Shown here: positions 1-7,714 of the stretch, piece by piece
How positions within the stretch are numbered: the first letter of the stretch is position 1
Layout of the letters: each line of letters starts with the position of its first letter
Assembly: GCA_949493535.1 (NCBI GenBank)
Contig: CASZWJ010000001.1
Span: forward strand, 266,850-330,849
Length of the DNA: 64,000 nucleotides
DNA from: an uncultured Alphaproteobacteria bacterium
Lineage (GTDB): Bacteria; Pseudomonadota; Alphaproteobacteria; RF32; CAG-239
Reading direction: 5' to 3'
The notes under the pieces: model-generated
Database searches by the model: none
The model's input: only the letters and a program-made list of their open reading frames with translations
What the model was told of the DNA's origin: nothing
Position numbers and translations under genes: made by a program

Positions 1-272
1 AAGTTTTCATCGTCAATGTTGGCAAAAGACAAAACGTTTGTCGGCTTGTCCATGTTTCGAAATTCATTGTTGAGTTCATGAACATGTTTATCATTGCTTA
101 AAGCCAGATTAACGCTTAATGGCTTGTTCAGATTAAGAAAATCTATTTCTTCGTGTTCTTTAACATAGCCGATAACGTTGCCGAAAACTTCCTGCGAAAT
201 TTTTTCAACTTCCGGCAGGGCGTTAATCCAGCCTTGTTCCTCTATGCCGGCATTAAGTTCAAGATTATTCAT
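1..272 (-). CDS. ybeY: Endoribonuclease YbeY, N-terminal part (cut by window edge)
   Basis: The minus-strand frame starting ATG at 272 reads MNNLELNAGIEEQG and continues off the window. It contains the family segment ELNNEFRNMDKPTNVLSFA, matching the conserved N-R-x-K-P-T-x-V-L-S-F region of YbeY, a zinc-dependent RNase used in 16S rRNA 3'-end maturation and ribosome quality control. The zinc-binding HGxLHLxGYDH motif would lie beyond the window. The start overlaps the end of phoH by 8 nt, so the two are translationally coupled; phoH-ybeY is a classic pair and here follows miaB. Confidence 0.9.
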   Translation of the reverse strand, partial: MNNLELNAGIEEQGWINALPEVEKISQEVFGNVIGYVKEHEEIDFLNLNKPLSVNLALSNDKHVHELNNEFRNMDKPTNVLSFANIDDEN

Positions 273-1236
273 CGCCGTACTGCTTTTGGCTTTTTTCTTC
301 ATATGCTTTAACGATTTTAGCAACGAGGCCGTGACGGACGACGTCTGTCGAGTTGAAGCGGACCGAACTGATGCCTTGTGTATCTTTTAAGGTTTCCAGA
401 GCATCGCGCAAACCCGAGATGACCCCGCGCGGCAAGTCAACCTGGCTTAAGTCGCCGTTAACCACCATGCGGGAATTTTCACCCAGACGGGTCAGAAACA
501 TTTTCATCTGCATCGGAGTTGTATTCTGCGCTTCATCCAAAATGACAAAAGCATTGGTCAAAGTGCGACCGCGCATGAATGCCAGAGGGGCGATTTCGAT
601 CTCGCCGATAGCAATTTTTTTGTCAACCTGTTCGGCTGGCAGCATTTCATAAAGGGCATCGTACAGCGGGCGTAAATACGGATCTACTTTTTCTTTCAAA
701 TCGCCGGGCAGAAAGCCGAGGTTTTCACCGGCTTCCACGGCCGGACGCGACAAAATTATTTTATCGATTTTGCCTTCAAGCATCATAGAGACGGCCAGAG
801 CGACGGCAAGATAGGTTTTACCGGTACCGGCAGGGCCTAAGCCAAACACAAGCTCGTTTTTCATCATTTCCTGAATGTATTGGGCTTGGGTTGCCGAACG
901 TGGATAAATATGGCGTTTTTTCGTTTTTAAAACGATGTCATTTAAGTTTTGTTCGTCTGAGCTATCAGAGGCCGTGCCGGCGTTATTCATGCGGAGAGCC
1001 GCTTTAACTTCTTCTTCGCCGATTTCAATGCCGCGGCTGACCTTATTGTATAATGCGTCTATGGTGTTTTTGGCCTGGTCTACGGCTTCTTGGCTGCCTT
1101 TGATATTTATTTGGTTGCCGAAAGAGGAAATCTCAACGCCGAGGATTTTTTCTATCAGGCGCAGATTGTTGTCCTGAGGCCCCACCAACTGTTGGATTAA
1201 AAGGTTATTATAGAGTTCAAAACTAATATCAGCCAT
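265..1236 (-). CDS. phoH: PhoH-family ATPase (YbeZ)
   Basis: 323-aa PhoH-like P-loop ATPase. Visible motifs are Walker A GPAGTGKTYLA and Walker B VILDEAQNTT, in the usual PhoH core, after an N-terminal KH-like region. I chose the ATG at 1236 (MADISFEL) because AAGGATAAG lies just upstream; a longer reading from a GTG at 1260 would overlap miaB. The start is 4 nt after the miaB stop, and the stop overlaps ybeY, so miaB-phoH-ybeY is one minus-strand operon. The family is linked to RNA metabolism alongside YbeY; the exact biochemical role is not settled. Confidence 0.95.
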   Translation of the reverse strand: MADISFELYNNLLIQQLVGPQDNNLRLIEKILGVEISSFGNQINIKGSQEAVDQAKNTIDALYNKVSRGIEIGEEEVKAALRMNNAGTASDSSDEQNLNDIVLKTKKRHIYPRSATQAQYIQEMMKNELVFGLGPAGTGKTYLAVALAVSMMLEGKIDKIILSRPAVEAGENLGFLPGDLKEKVDPYLRPLYDALYEMLPAEQVDKKIAIGEIEIAPLAFMRGRTLTNAFVILDEAQNTTPMQMKMFLTRLGENSRMVVNGDLSQVDLPRGVISGLRDALETLKDTQGISSVRFNSTDVVRHGLVAKIVKAYEEKSQKQYGDE

Positions 1237-1240
1237 AATC

Positions 1241-2578
1241 TTATCCTTCCATAACGCCACTCAGCGAGTTGGTAGTGGCTTCAGTTACTTTTATGTTTAC
1301 AATTTTGTTCATATATTCTTTGCCAAGTTCGGCATGAAGGTTCTGCATGTACGGAGTGCGGCCGATAAGCTGGCCGGCATGGCGCCCTTTCATGTCAAAA
1401 AGAACCGGCATTATTTTACCTACAGATTCTTTATTAAACTTTAACTGATAGGAAAATAATAAATCCTGTAAAATATCCAAGCGCTCTTTTTTTATTTTTT
1501 CTTCAACCTGATTTTTCATCAAGGCAGCCGGTGTTCCCGCGCGGCGGCTGTATTTGAAAGAAAAAGCCTGAATGAATTTGACATGGTTGACAATATCCAG
1601 AGTGGCCTGAAAATCGGAATCTTCTTCTCCGGGAAAACCGACGATGAAATCCGAGGACATCCGCAGTTCCGGATTTGCCGTTTGCAGTTTTTCTACAACA
1701 CGCAGATAATCGGCGGAATTGTGCCGGCGGTTCATGGCTTTTAATATTTTATCAGACCCTGATTGAACCGGAAGATGCAGGTAAGGCATAATTTGTTTCA
1801 AATCCCGGTGGCAGGCGATTAATTCGTCATCAACGTCGGCAGGGTATGAGGTTGTATAACGAATCCTTTTCAAGCCGTCAATTTTCGCTAATTCTCTCAG
1901 CAGATAAGCTAAATTTTGCTCTTTTCCCGATGCGTCTTCTCCATGGTAGGAATTGACATTTTGTCCGAGAAGGTTGATTTCAAGCGTACCGCCGTCTATC
2001 AGCCGTTTGGCTTCATTGATAACGTCTTTTACCGGACGGGAATATTCAACACCTCTGGTATAGGGAACAACGCAATAAGTGCAGAAGTTGTTGCAGCCTT
2101 CCTGAATGGCCAGATAGGAACAGCCGCCGGAAGAATGGTTTTCAGGCAGAAAATCAAATTTTGATTCGGCCGGAAATTCAGTGTCAATAATGGTTTTTCC
2201 TTTTTTACGCCCGATTTTGGCGAGAATTTCCGGAAGACGATGATAGGTGAGGGGGCCGGTTGCGAAATCAACAAACGGAGCACGGACGGAAATCTGTTCA
2301 TCTTCAGCCTGAACAACGCACCCCATAACGCCGATTATCGTATCCAGACCTTCTTCCGCGCGTTCCTGTTTGACGGCATAGGCGCGACCGAGATCCGAGA
2401 AAACTTTTTCCGCAGCTTTTTCTCTGATATGGCAGGTATTGAAAATTATCAAGTCTGCGGCTTTGGGGGTCGAAGCCGGCGAATAGCCGAGAGTTTGCAG
2501 TATATTGGCGATGCGTTCAGAGTCATAGACATTCATCTGGCAGCCAAAAGTTTTAATATAGTAATGTTTTTTGTTCAC
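1241..2578 (-). CDS. miaB: tRNA-2-methylthio-N6-dimethylallyladenosine synthase MiaB
   Basis: 445-aa radical-SAM methylthiotransferase that converts i6A37 to ms2i6A37 in tRNAs reading UNN codons. The N-terminal UPF0004 domain carries the three cluster-binding cysteines (C13 in FGCQMN, C49 in NTCHIR, C86 in GCVVQ). The radical-SAM motif CNNFCTYC supplies C162/C166/C169. A TRAM-like RNA-binding segment closes the protein. The start is GTG. The substrate-making partner miaA is also in this window, near 61.5 kb, but not linked. First gene of the miaB-phoH-ybeY operon. Confidence 0.97.
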   Translation of the reverse strand: MNKKHYYIKTFGCQMNVYDSERIANILQTLGYSPASTPKAADLIIFNTCHIREKAAEKVFSDLGRAYAVKQERAEEGLDTIIGVMGCVVQAEDEQISVRAPFVDFATGPLTYHRLPEILAKIGRKKGKTIIDTEFPAESKFDFLPENHSSGGCSYLAIQEGCNNFCTYCVVPYTRGVEYSRPVKDVINEAKRLIDGGTLEINLLGQNVNSYHGEDASGKEQNLAYLLRELAKIDGLKRIRYTTSYPADVDDELIACHRDLKQIMPYLHLPVQSGSDKILKAMNRRHNSADYLRVVEKLQTANPELRMSSDFIVGFPGEEDSDFQATLDIVNHVKFIQAFSFKYSRRAGTPAALMKNQVEEKIKKERLDILQDLLFSYQLKFNKESVGKIMPVLFDMKGRHAGQLIGRTPYMQNLHAELGKEYMNKIVNIKVTEATTNSLSGVMEG

Positions 2579-2706
2579 TCTTCTATCCTAATAATCGTCT
2601 GTTTTCTTAATCTATAAGTTTAGGCTATAAACGGATTAATTTCAAATGTTATTTGGGGGCGGAAGATGTTTTTTGCCAAAGGTTGCTTTGCCGAACTGTT
2701 TTTTTG

Positions 2707-2736
2707 TTGAAATAATATGGTTTTTCAGGTTATCAT
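2707..2736 (+). promoter_or_regulatory. Putative sigma-70 type promoter for the TerB-like operon
   Basis: TTGAAA at 2707-2712 and TATCAT at 2731-2736 with an 18-bp spacer, about 35 bp upstream of the first plus-strand gene in the divergent gap with miaB. Matched by eye to the consensus only. Confidence 0.5.
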
Positions 2737-2771
2737 TTGTATAGAAAAGAAATTTTTACGGAGTTCATTTG

Positions 2772-3218
2772 ATGACAAACTTGGGAATGGAGATGAATAT
2801 GGCATATTTGTCCAAACTTAATGAAGATCAGCGTATTGCTTTTATGAAAGCTCTGGCAAGCCTGGCAAATGCCGACGGCAAGCTGGATCAGGAAGAGGTT
2901 GATTTTATTAAGCAAGTCGCCGTTATTTACGGTGTGCCGGAAGAGAGAGTGCAGGAAATTCTGCAAATTCAAAACGAAGATGAAGTTGTCGAGGCCGTCA
3001 AACTTATTGACAACCGCCGCGCGGCTTTGGAACTGATTAAAGAAATGTGCATACTGGCTCATGCCGATAATGAACTTTCCGACAGTGAAGTTATGCTTAT
3101 CGGACGGGTCGGGCAGTCAATGGGCGTTGAACTGGAAAAAATAGAACAGATCAGCCAATGGGTTATAGACCGCGTTATCTGGCTGGAAGAAGCCCGCCTT
3201 ATTTTTGAGGAAGTTTAA
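2772..3218 (+). CDS. TerB-like (tellurite-resistance-fold) protein
   Basis: 148-aa acidic, all-helical soluble protein. The segment LASLANADGKLDQEEVDFIKQ followed by ILAHADNELSDSEVMLIGRV is the duplicated helix pattern of TerB/DjlA-N-type domains, with Asp/Glu-rich loops that could bind metal. ACGGAG lies 8 nt upstream of the ATG at 2772; an internal ATG (MAYLSKL) is a possible alternative. It is followed 20 nt later by the coiled-coil gene, probably in the same operon. The TerB domain is visible; involvement in tellurite or stress response is only inferred from the family. Confidence 0.75.
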   Translation: MTNLGMEMNMAYLSKLNEDQRIAFMKALASLANADGKLDQEEVDFIKQVAVIYGVPEERVQEILQIQNEDEVVEAVKLIDNRRAALELIKEMCILAHADNELSDSEVMLIGRVGQSMGVELEKIEQISQWVIDRVIWLEEARLIFEEV

Positions 3219-3238
3219 ACGGGAACGGAGCGTTTGCA

Positions 3239-4498
3239 ATGGTTGATATAAATAAACTGAGGGGAATTTCATCTCCGCCGACCTTAACTCCTTCTCAGGA
3301 AGAAGAAAAAAAGGCAAAGATTATCGAAAGAGGGCTGGAGCGCGCCAGACCTAATCTGGCTGACCGAGAAAAAGAAGTTGCCAAAAAGCAGCTGATGGAA
3401 AAAATCGGCAGCAAAATCAGCAATGACAAGGAGCTTACGGCTTCTGACCTTGAAATAGACACGCTGGCGTTTGCGGTTGCCGAATCTTTACAGACAATGG
3501 AATCGGAAACTTGTCCCGTTAACGAATATTTTGAGTGGATTGATGAGGCTCAAGACGTTATCAGAAATATGACCGATGGCAATATTACCGATGACGATAT
3601 TGACAAGCGCGAAGATTTTCTGTCTGATTTGGATCAGAGAGAAACCGAGATGCGCGTTTATATGGCTTTGTATGCCCGCTGCAGTTCGCCGGCGGCTAAA
3701 GAGCGTTTGGCCTTTTTGCAAACAAAGCTGGCAAAACTTATGGAATTGCGCAGCGCGGTTAAAGCTGCAACAAAAAGCAGGGAAGAAGCTGAGAAGTTTC
3801 AAGAGGTTAAAGAAGAAGAGAAAAAACGCGCAGAGCAATATGCTGCCGAATTGGAATATCGCAAACGGAATCCTGAAGATAATTCTTTGTTTACGGATGC
3901 CGAATACAAAGCGGCTTTGGCAATGTCTCAGAGCCTGATTGCTTTGGCGGCGGCTCAACAGTTGAGCGAAGAGGAAAAACTTCGCAAGCAGCGTTATGAG
4001 GAATATTTGGCCCAGCGGATGCGCGACTTGCAGCTTCAGCGGGATTTGGCTCTCAAAGCTCATACAACCACCCTCAATTCAATGCATAATTTGCGAAATA
4101 TTCAAATGAGCATGGCTCGTTACCAAGAGATGATGAATTTGGTGAAGGTTGCCAATACGACGGCACGACACGGTTATGAAAGTGATGAAGAGCGTATGCG
4201 CCGCGAAATTTGCGGAGCCGTTCTTGAATATCGTATTCGCGGCAAAGAAGTTCCTGACCGGATTTTGTATAAGCTCGGCGTAAAATCTTTTGTGCCTGAT
4301 TACAGTATGAGCGAAGAAATCCTTAATCAGGGAATAAAATCGCAATCAAAAGCTGACGTTATTAAGAGGATAAATGAACTTACGGGTAGACAATCTTCTT
4401 CAAATAGGCCACAATTGCAACAAAATATGCAGCGTTTTGACTCTCAGCGTTTTATTATGCTGAAAAAATTGCGTGAGCAGAATGCTTTAACTCAGTAA
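3239..4498 (+). CDS. Charged coiled-coil protein of unknown function
   Basis: 419-aa soluble protein with no signal peptide or membrane segment. Residues about 130-290 are rich in Glu, Lys, Arg and Ala with heptad character, including long basic/acidic runs, which suggests an extended coiled coil. The C-terminal about 120 residues look globular, followed by a Gln/Ser/Asn-rich tail. GGAG lies upstream of the ATG. It sits 20 nt behind the TerB-like gene and 18 nt ahead of yggT. I do not recognise the family; an assembly or scaffolding role is only a guess from the coiled coil. Confidence 0.8.
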   Translation: MVDINKLRGISSPPTLTPSQEEEKKAKIIERGLERARPNLADREKEVAKKQLMEKIGSKISNDKELTASDLEIDTLAFAVAESLQTMESETCPVNEYFEWIDEAQDVIRNMTDGNITDDDIDKREDFLSDLDQRETEMRVYMALYARCSSPAAKERLAFLQTKLAKLMELRSAVKAATKSREEAEKFQEVKEEEKKRAEQYAAELEYRKRNPEDNSLFTDAEYKAALAMSQSLIALAAAQQLSEEEKLRKQRYEEYLAQRMRDLQLQRDLALKAHTTTLNSMHNLRNIQMSMARYQEMMNLVKVANTTARHGYESDEERMRREICGAVLEYRIRGKEVPDRILYKLGVKSFVPDYSMSEEILNQGIKSQSKADVIKRINELTGRQSSSNRPQLQQNMQRFDSQRFIMLKKLREQNALTQ

Positions 4499-4516
4499 TT
4501 AAGGAGAAAATAAGTT

Positions 4517-4825
4517 ATGGGTGCTTTATTTGAGCCGTTTTTGTATATTATTGGTTTGATTGTCAGCCTTTATTTTAAAGTGGTTGTTGTTGAAATCGTC
4601 CTGCATTGGCTGATTCATTTCAAAGTTTTGGAACCGACAAACAAATATGCCGCAAAAACCATGGAATTGTTAGAAAAAGCCACACATCCGGTTTATGATA
4701 AAATTAAAGAAAAAATTCCGGCTGTCGTTGTCAGCGGTTTTGATTTTGCGCCGTTTGTACTGCTTTTGATTCTGCTGTTTATTAACCGTTTGATTTTTGT
4801 TTTGTCGCAGTTCTTGCTTTCTTAG
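4517..4825 (+). CDS. YggT family membrane protein
   Basis: 102-aa integral membrane protein with two hydrophobic stretches (about residues 8-35 and 74-100) around a central segment containing THPVYDKIKEKIP, the usual two-helix YGGT domain layout. AAGGAG precedes the ATG. It directly precedes a DUF167 (YggU) gene, and this yggT-yggU pairing is widespread. Family members have been linked to osmotic tolerance or division-site organisation in some bacteria; the role here is not known. Confidence 0.85.
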   Translation: MGALFEPFLYIIGLIVSLYFKVVVVEIVLHWLIHFKVLEPTNKYAAKTMELLEKATHPVYDKIKEKIPAVVVSGFDFAPFVLLLILLFINRLIFVLSQFLLS

Positions 4826-4845
4826 TTGAGGGAGGCGGTTTACGC

Positions 4846-5163
4846 TTGGTATATGAACTGGGCAAACAGGGAGTTTTGTTAAGAGTTAGGCTGACGCCTA
4901 ACTCTTCTTCTTGTTTTATAAAGGGTGTTTTTAAAAATGCAGACGGAATTTGTTTTTTGAAAGCCGGCGTTGTCAGCGTTCCTGAAAAAGGTAAGGCAAA
5001 TAAAGAATTGTTAGGGTTTTTGGCGAAAAAACTGGGAATAGCCAAAAGCAGTTTACAGATAGTCGCCGGCGAGACAGACCGTTATAAAAAAATTCTTATT
5101 ACGGCAGAGGCTACTGCCGTTTTGCCGATATTAGAGCAGTTGATTGGGAGAGAAGATGAGTGA
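4846..5163 (+). CDS. DUF167 (YggU) family protein
   Basis: 105-aa small soluble protein. The pattern LRVRLTPNSSS, then VVSVPEKGKANKELLGFLAKKLGI, then IVAGETDRYKKILI is characteristic of DUF167. The start is TTG at 4846 with GGAGG ten bases upstream; no in-frame ATG precedes the conserved region. The 3' end overlaps the start of folD by 8 nt. Molecular function is unknown for the family. Confidence 0.88.
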   Translation: MVYELGKQGVLLRVRLTPNSSSCFIKGVFKNADGICFLKAGVVSVPEKGKANKELLGFLAKKLGIAKSSLQIVAGETDRYKKILITAEATAVLPILEQLIGREDE

Positions 5164-6010
5164 GGCAAAGATAATTGACGGTAAAAAAGCGGCTTTGGCG
5201 TTGAGGGAAAAATTGGCGCAACATATTGCCCGATATGATAAAAAGCCGGAATTGGCAGTGATTTTGGCCGGCAATGACGAAGCCAGCCTGATTTATGACC
5301 GCAATAAGCAAAAGGCGGCGCAAGAGGCCGGAATGAAATGTGAGATTTTTCATTTGCCGGAGACAGTGTCCCAAGAAGAGCTTTTGTCTTTAATTGAGCG
5401 GCTGAATGCCGATGATAATGTTAACGGCATGATTGTTCAGCTTCCTTTGCCCGAGCATATCAGCCAGGCAGAGGTTCTCAAGCACATCAAGCCGGAAAAA
5501 GACGTTGACGGTTTTTGTCCCGTTAATGCCGGTTTACTGCTGGCTAATTCTTCCGAGGCGATTGCGGCGGCAACTCCCAAAGGCATTATGCATTTGTTGA
5601 AAAGCGTTTTTCCAGACTTGTCCGGAAAAACGGCTGTTGTAATCGGGCGCTCGAATATTGTCGGCAAACCCTTGGCTTCTTTGCTGTTAAACAGCAACTG
5701 TACGGTTACGGTCGTTCATTCCAAAACACGGGATATTGAAGCAGAAACGCGCCGTGCCGATATTGTAATTGCCGCCTGCGGTTGCCCGAAGATGGTTAAA
5801 GCTTCATGGATAAAAGAAGGTGCCGTTTTGATTGATGTCGGGATTAACCGGATAGACGGCAAACTCTGCGGCGATATTGATTTTGACGATGTTAAACATA
5901 AGGCGTCTTATGTTACGCCTGTTCCGGGCGGGGTTGGCCCCATGACTGTCGCTATGCTTTTAGAAAATACATTTGAAGCTTTTTTGAAGCAGAATAACCT
6001 TAAAAAATAA
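5156..6010 (+). CDS. folD: Bifunctional methylene-THF dehydrogenase/cyclohydrolase FolD
   Basis: 284-aa cytosolic enzyme that interconverts 5,10-methylene-THF and 10-formyl-THF with NADP+, feeding purine and formyl-Met-tRNA synthesis. Motifs are GMIVQLPLP, KDVDGFCPVNAG, the nucleotide-binding VVIGRSNIVGKPLA and TPVPGGVGPMTVAML. The catalytic lysine is expected in the YDRNKQKAAQ segment. ATG at 5156 was chosen over an upstream TTG because GGGAGAG directly precedes it. Confidence 0.97.
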   Translation: MSEAKIIDGKKAALALREKLAQHIARYDKKPELAVILAGNDEASLIYDRNKQKAAQEAGMKCEIFHLPETVSQEELLSLIERLNADDNVNGMIVQLPLPEHISQAEVLKHIKPEKDVDGFCPVNAGLLLANSSEAIAAATPKGIMHLLKSVFPDLSGKTAVVIGRSNIVGKPLASLLLNSNCTVTVVHSKTRDIEAETRRADIVIAACGCPKMVKASWIKEGAVLIDVGINRIDGKLCGDIDFDDVKHKASYVTPVPGGVGPMTVAMLLENTFEAFLKQNNLKK

Positions 6011-6064
6011 GTTTGGCTGACTATATTTATTTCATTGTTACGGACTTGAGGAAAAGGGCAGGCA

Positions 6065-6694
6065 ATGAGTAGTTCAGGCAGAATTTTTATGCTCGATGAC
6101 GACGGCATTATTTTGGATTTGTATAAAGAATTATTTGAAGCAAAGGGGTATGAATTTTTTGCAACGACCAATGCTTACAAACTACTGCTTTATGCAAAAG
6201 AGGTGAAGCCTGATATTTTTATTTTAGATGTTAATATGCCGGGGATGAGCGGTTGGGAAGTTTTGCAAAAGCTACGCAGTGACGAAGATTTGAAAAAAAT
6301 TCCCGTGTTGATGCTCAGCGTTTCTCGGGATATCGATTTGGCGGTTGCCAAAGGGGCTGCTCATTTTCTTAATAAGCCGTTAGATATGGATAAACTGTCC
6401 GATATTGTCGAGGCTTATTGTGTGGGCGGCAAGCAGCATGATATTCTGTTATTGGAAGATTTTGACGCTGTCGGTTCTTTGTTTGAAAAATCAATCTATA
6501 CGCATCATTTGCAAAGTTTTAATGTTCATGGCCTTTGGGCGGCAAAACGCTATTTGGAAAAAAATATGCCTAAAATGGTTTTTGTCTGTTATCCTGAGCT
6601 GGACTTTAACGAGGTTCGGCGCGAGTTGGCGCATAACAGAATTTATAAGGTTGATTCCAGACAAGATATTGAAGAATTTTTGTTGCCCGCTTAG
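6065..6694 (+). CDS. Response regulator with receiver plus degenerate second receiver
   Basis: 209-aa protein with no DNA-binding output. The N-terminal CheY-like receiver keeps the acidic cluster D11-D13, the phospho-acceptor D55 (ILDVNMPG), a hydroxyl residue near S85 (LMLSVS) and K104 (NKP). Residues about 125-209 start with the strand pattern ILLLEDFD of another receiver but have no aspartate at the acceptor position (MVFVCYPE), so it looks like a pseudo-receiver. No kinase is adjacent; a membrane histidine kinase lies about 1 kb downstream on the other strand. A protein-protein signalling role is inferred. Confidence 0.88.
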   Translation: MSSSGRIFMLDDDGIILDLYKELFEAKGYEFFATTNAYKLLLYAKEVKPDIFILDVNMPGMSGWEVLQKLRSDEDLKKIPVLMLSVSRDIDLAVAKGAAHFLNKPLDMDKLSDIVEAYCVGGKQHDILLLEDFDAVGSLFEKSIYTHHLQSFNVHGLWAAKRYLEKNMPKMVFVCYPELDFNEVRRELAHNRIYKVDSRQDIEEFLLPA

Positions 6695-6782
6695 AAAGAT
6701 TGTTAGTTAATAAAAAATTTGGTGTAATTTTGTAAAGAATGCAATATGCTCTTTTTGTTCATTGTCGGCAAAAGGAGGCATA

Positions 6783-7400
6783 ATGCTGTTAATCAATAAA
6801 ATGGTGGGTTTTACCCGAGGCTGCGTTCACGGCTGTTATAATTATATGATTGAGCTGGCTTCGAGAAAAACAGCTTTGTATTTTCTGTTTGCCGTGTCGT
6901 TTATTGAGAGTTCCTTTTTTCCTATCCCTCCTGATATTATGCTGATTCCCATGGTCTTGGCAACGCCGAAAAAAGCTTGGAAAATTGCAGGGGTAGCAAC
7001 AGCTGCCAGTGTGTTGGGCGGTTATTTCGGTTATGCTATCGGCGTTTTCTTTTTTGATAAGCTGGCCAGACCATTATTGGAATTTTACGGATATATGCAA
7101 CAGTTTGACTCATTTAAGGAATATTATCATGAGTGGGGTGCATGGATTGTTTTTGGTGCCGGCATAACGCCTTTCCCATATAAAGTCATTACAATTGCGA
7201 GCGGTGTCGTCGATTTGAATTTGTGGGTTTTCAGCATCGCATCGCTGTTAGCCCGCGGCGGGCGTTTTTTCCTCGTGGCATGGCTGTTGAAAAAGTATGG
7301 CGAGCCGATGAAAGGTTTTATTGAAAAAAACCTCGGTATGCTGGCGGTTCTGTTTTTTGTTTTGTTGATCGGTAGTTTTATGTTGATAAAATACATATAA
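6783..7400 (+). CDS. YqaA/DedA (SNARE-associated) family membrane protein
   Basis: 205-aa polytopic inner-membrane protein. Family signatures are FIESSFFPIPPDIMLIPM in the first re-entrant region, GGYFGYAIG, and the proline-containing FGAGITPFPYKVITIASG segment, followed by two further membrane helices. Family members act in membrane lipid (undecaprenyl-phosphate or phospholipid) translocation or homeostasis; the substrate here is not known. The ATG at 6783 follows AGGAGG by 4 nt. A strong hairpin terminator lies right after the stop. Confidence 0.88.
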   Translation: MLLINKMVGFTRGCVHGCYNYMIELASRKTALYFLFAVSFIESSFFPIPPDIMLIPMVLATPKKAWKIAGVATAASVLGGYFGYAIGVFFFDKLARPLLEFYGYMQQFDSFKEYYHEWGAWIVFGAGITPFPYKVITIASGVVDLNLWVFSIASLLARGGRFFLVAWLLKKYGEPMKGFIEKNLGMLAVLFFVLLIGSFMLIKYI

Positions 7401-7401
7401 G

Positions 7402-7427
7402 AAAAGGCGCCGGAAAGCGCCTTTTTT
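7402..7427. terminator. Shared bidirectional intrinsic terminator
   Basis: Stem AAGGCGC/GCGCCTT around a short CGGAA loop, flanked by A-rich and T-rich tracts. It terminates the YqaA-like gene (plus) and infA (minus), whose stop codon lies in the T-tract. Confidence 0.9.
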
Positions 7428-7650
7428 ATTGGTCTTTGTGACGGAATGTAATCCGGCCTTTGGTCAAATCATAAGGTGTCATTTCAATATCTACCTTATC
7501 TCCGACCATGACGCGAATACGAAATTTGCGCATTTTACCGGCTGTGTGAGCCAGAATTTCAACGCCGTTTTCTAATTTGACACGAAACATGGCGTTCGGC
7601 AGTTTTTCTATAACTTCGCCGGTTAACTCCAAGAGTTCTTCTTTACTCAT
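7426..7650 (-). CDS. infA: Translation initiation factor IF-1
   Basis: 74-aa S1/OB-fold protein that binds the 30S A site during initiation. The sequence follows the family throughout: [19 protein letters not shown], the [10 protein letters not shown] segment and a C-terminal [16 protein letters not shown] lies 8 nt upstream of the ATG. It stands alone on the minus strand between two terminators and the histidine kinase gene, away from the spc operon. Confidence 0.97.
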   Translation of the reverse strand: MSKEELLELTGEVIEKLPNAMFRVKLENGVEILAHTAGKMRKFRIRVMVGDKVDIEMTPYDLTKGRITFRHKDQ

Positions 7651-7714
7651 AAAATAATCCTCTGTTTTTTTATTATTGTTTCCTATATAACGCTATAATT
7701 TTATTTTTGCAATG

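Noticed and set aside
3239-4498. Phage structural or tape-measure protein
   Set aside because: Coiled coil alone is not evidence; no other phage genes are nearby.
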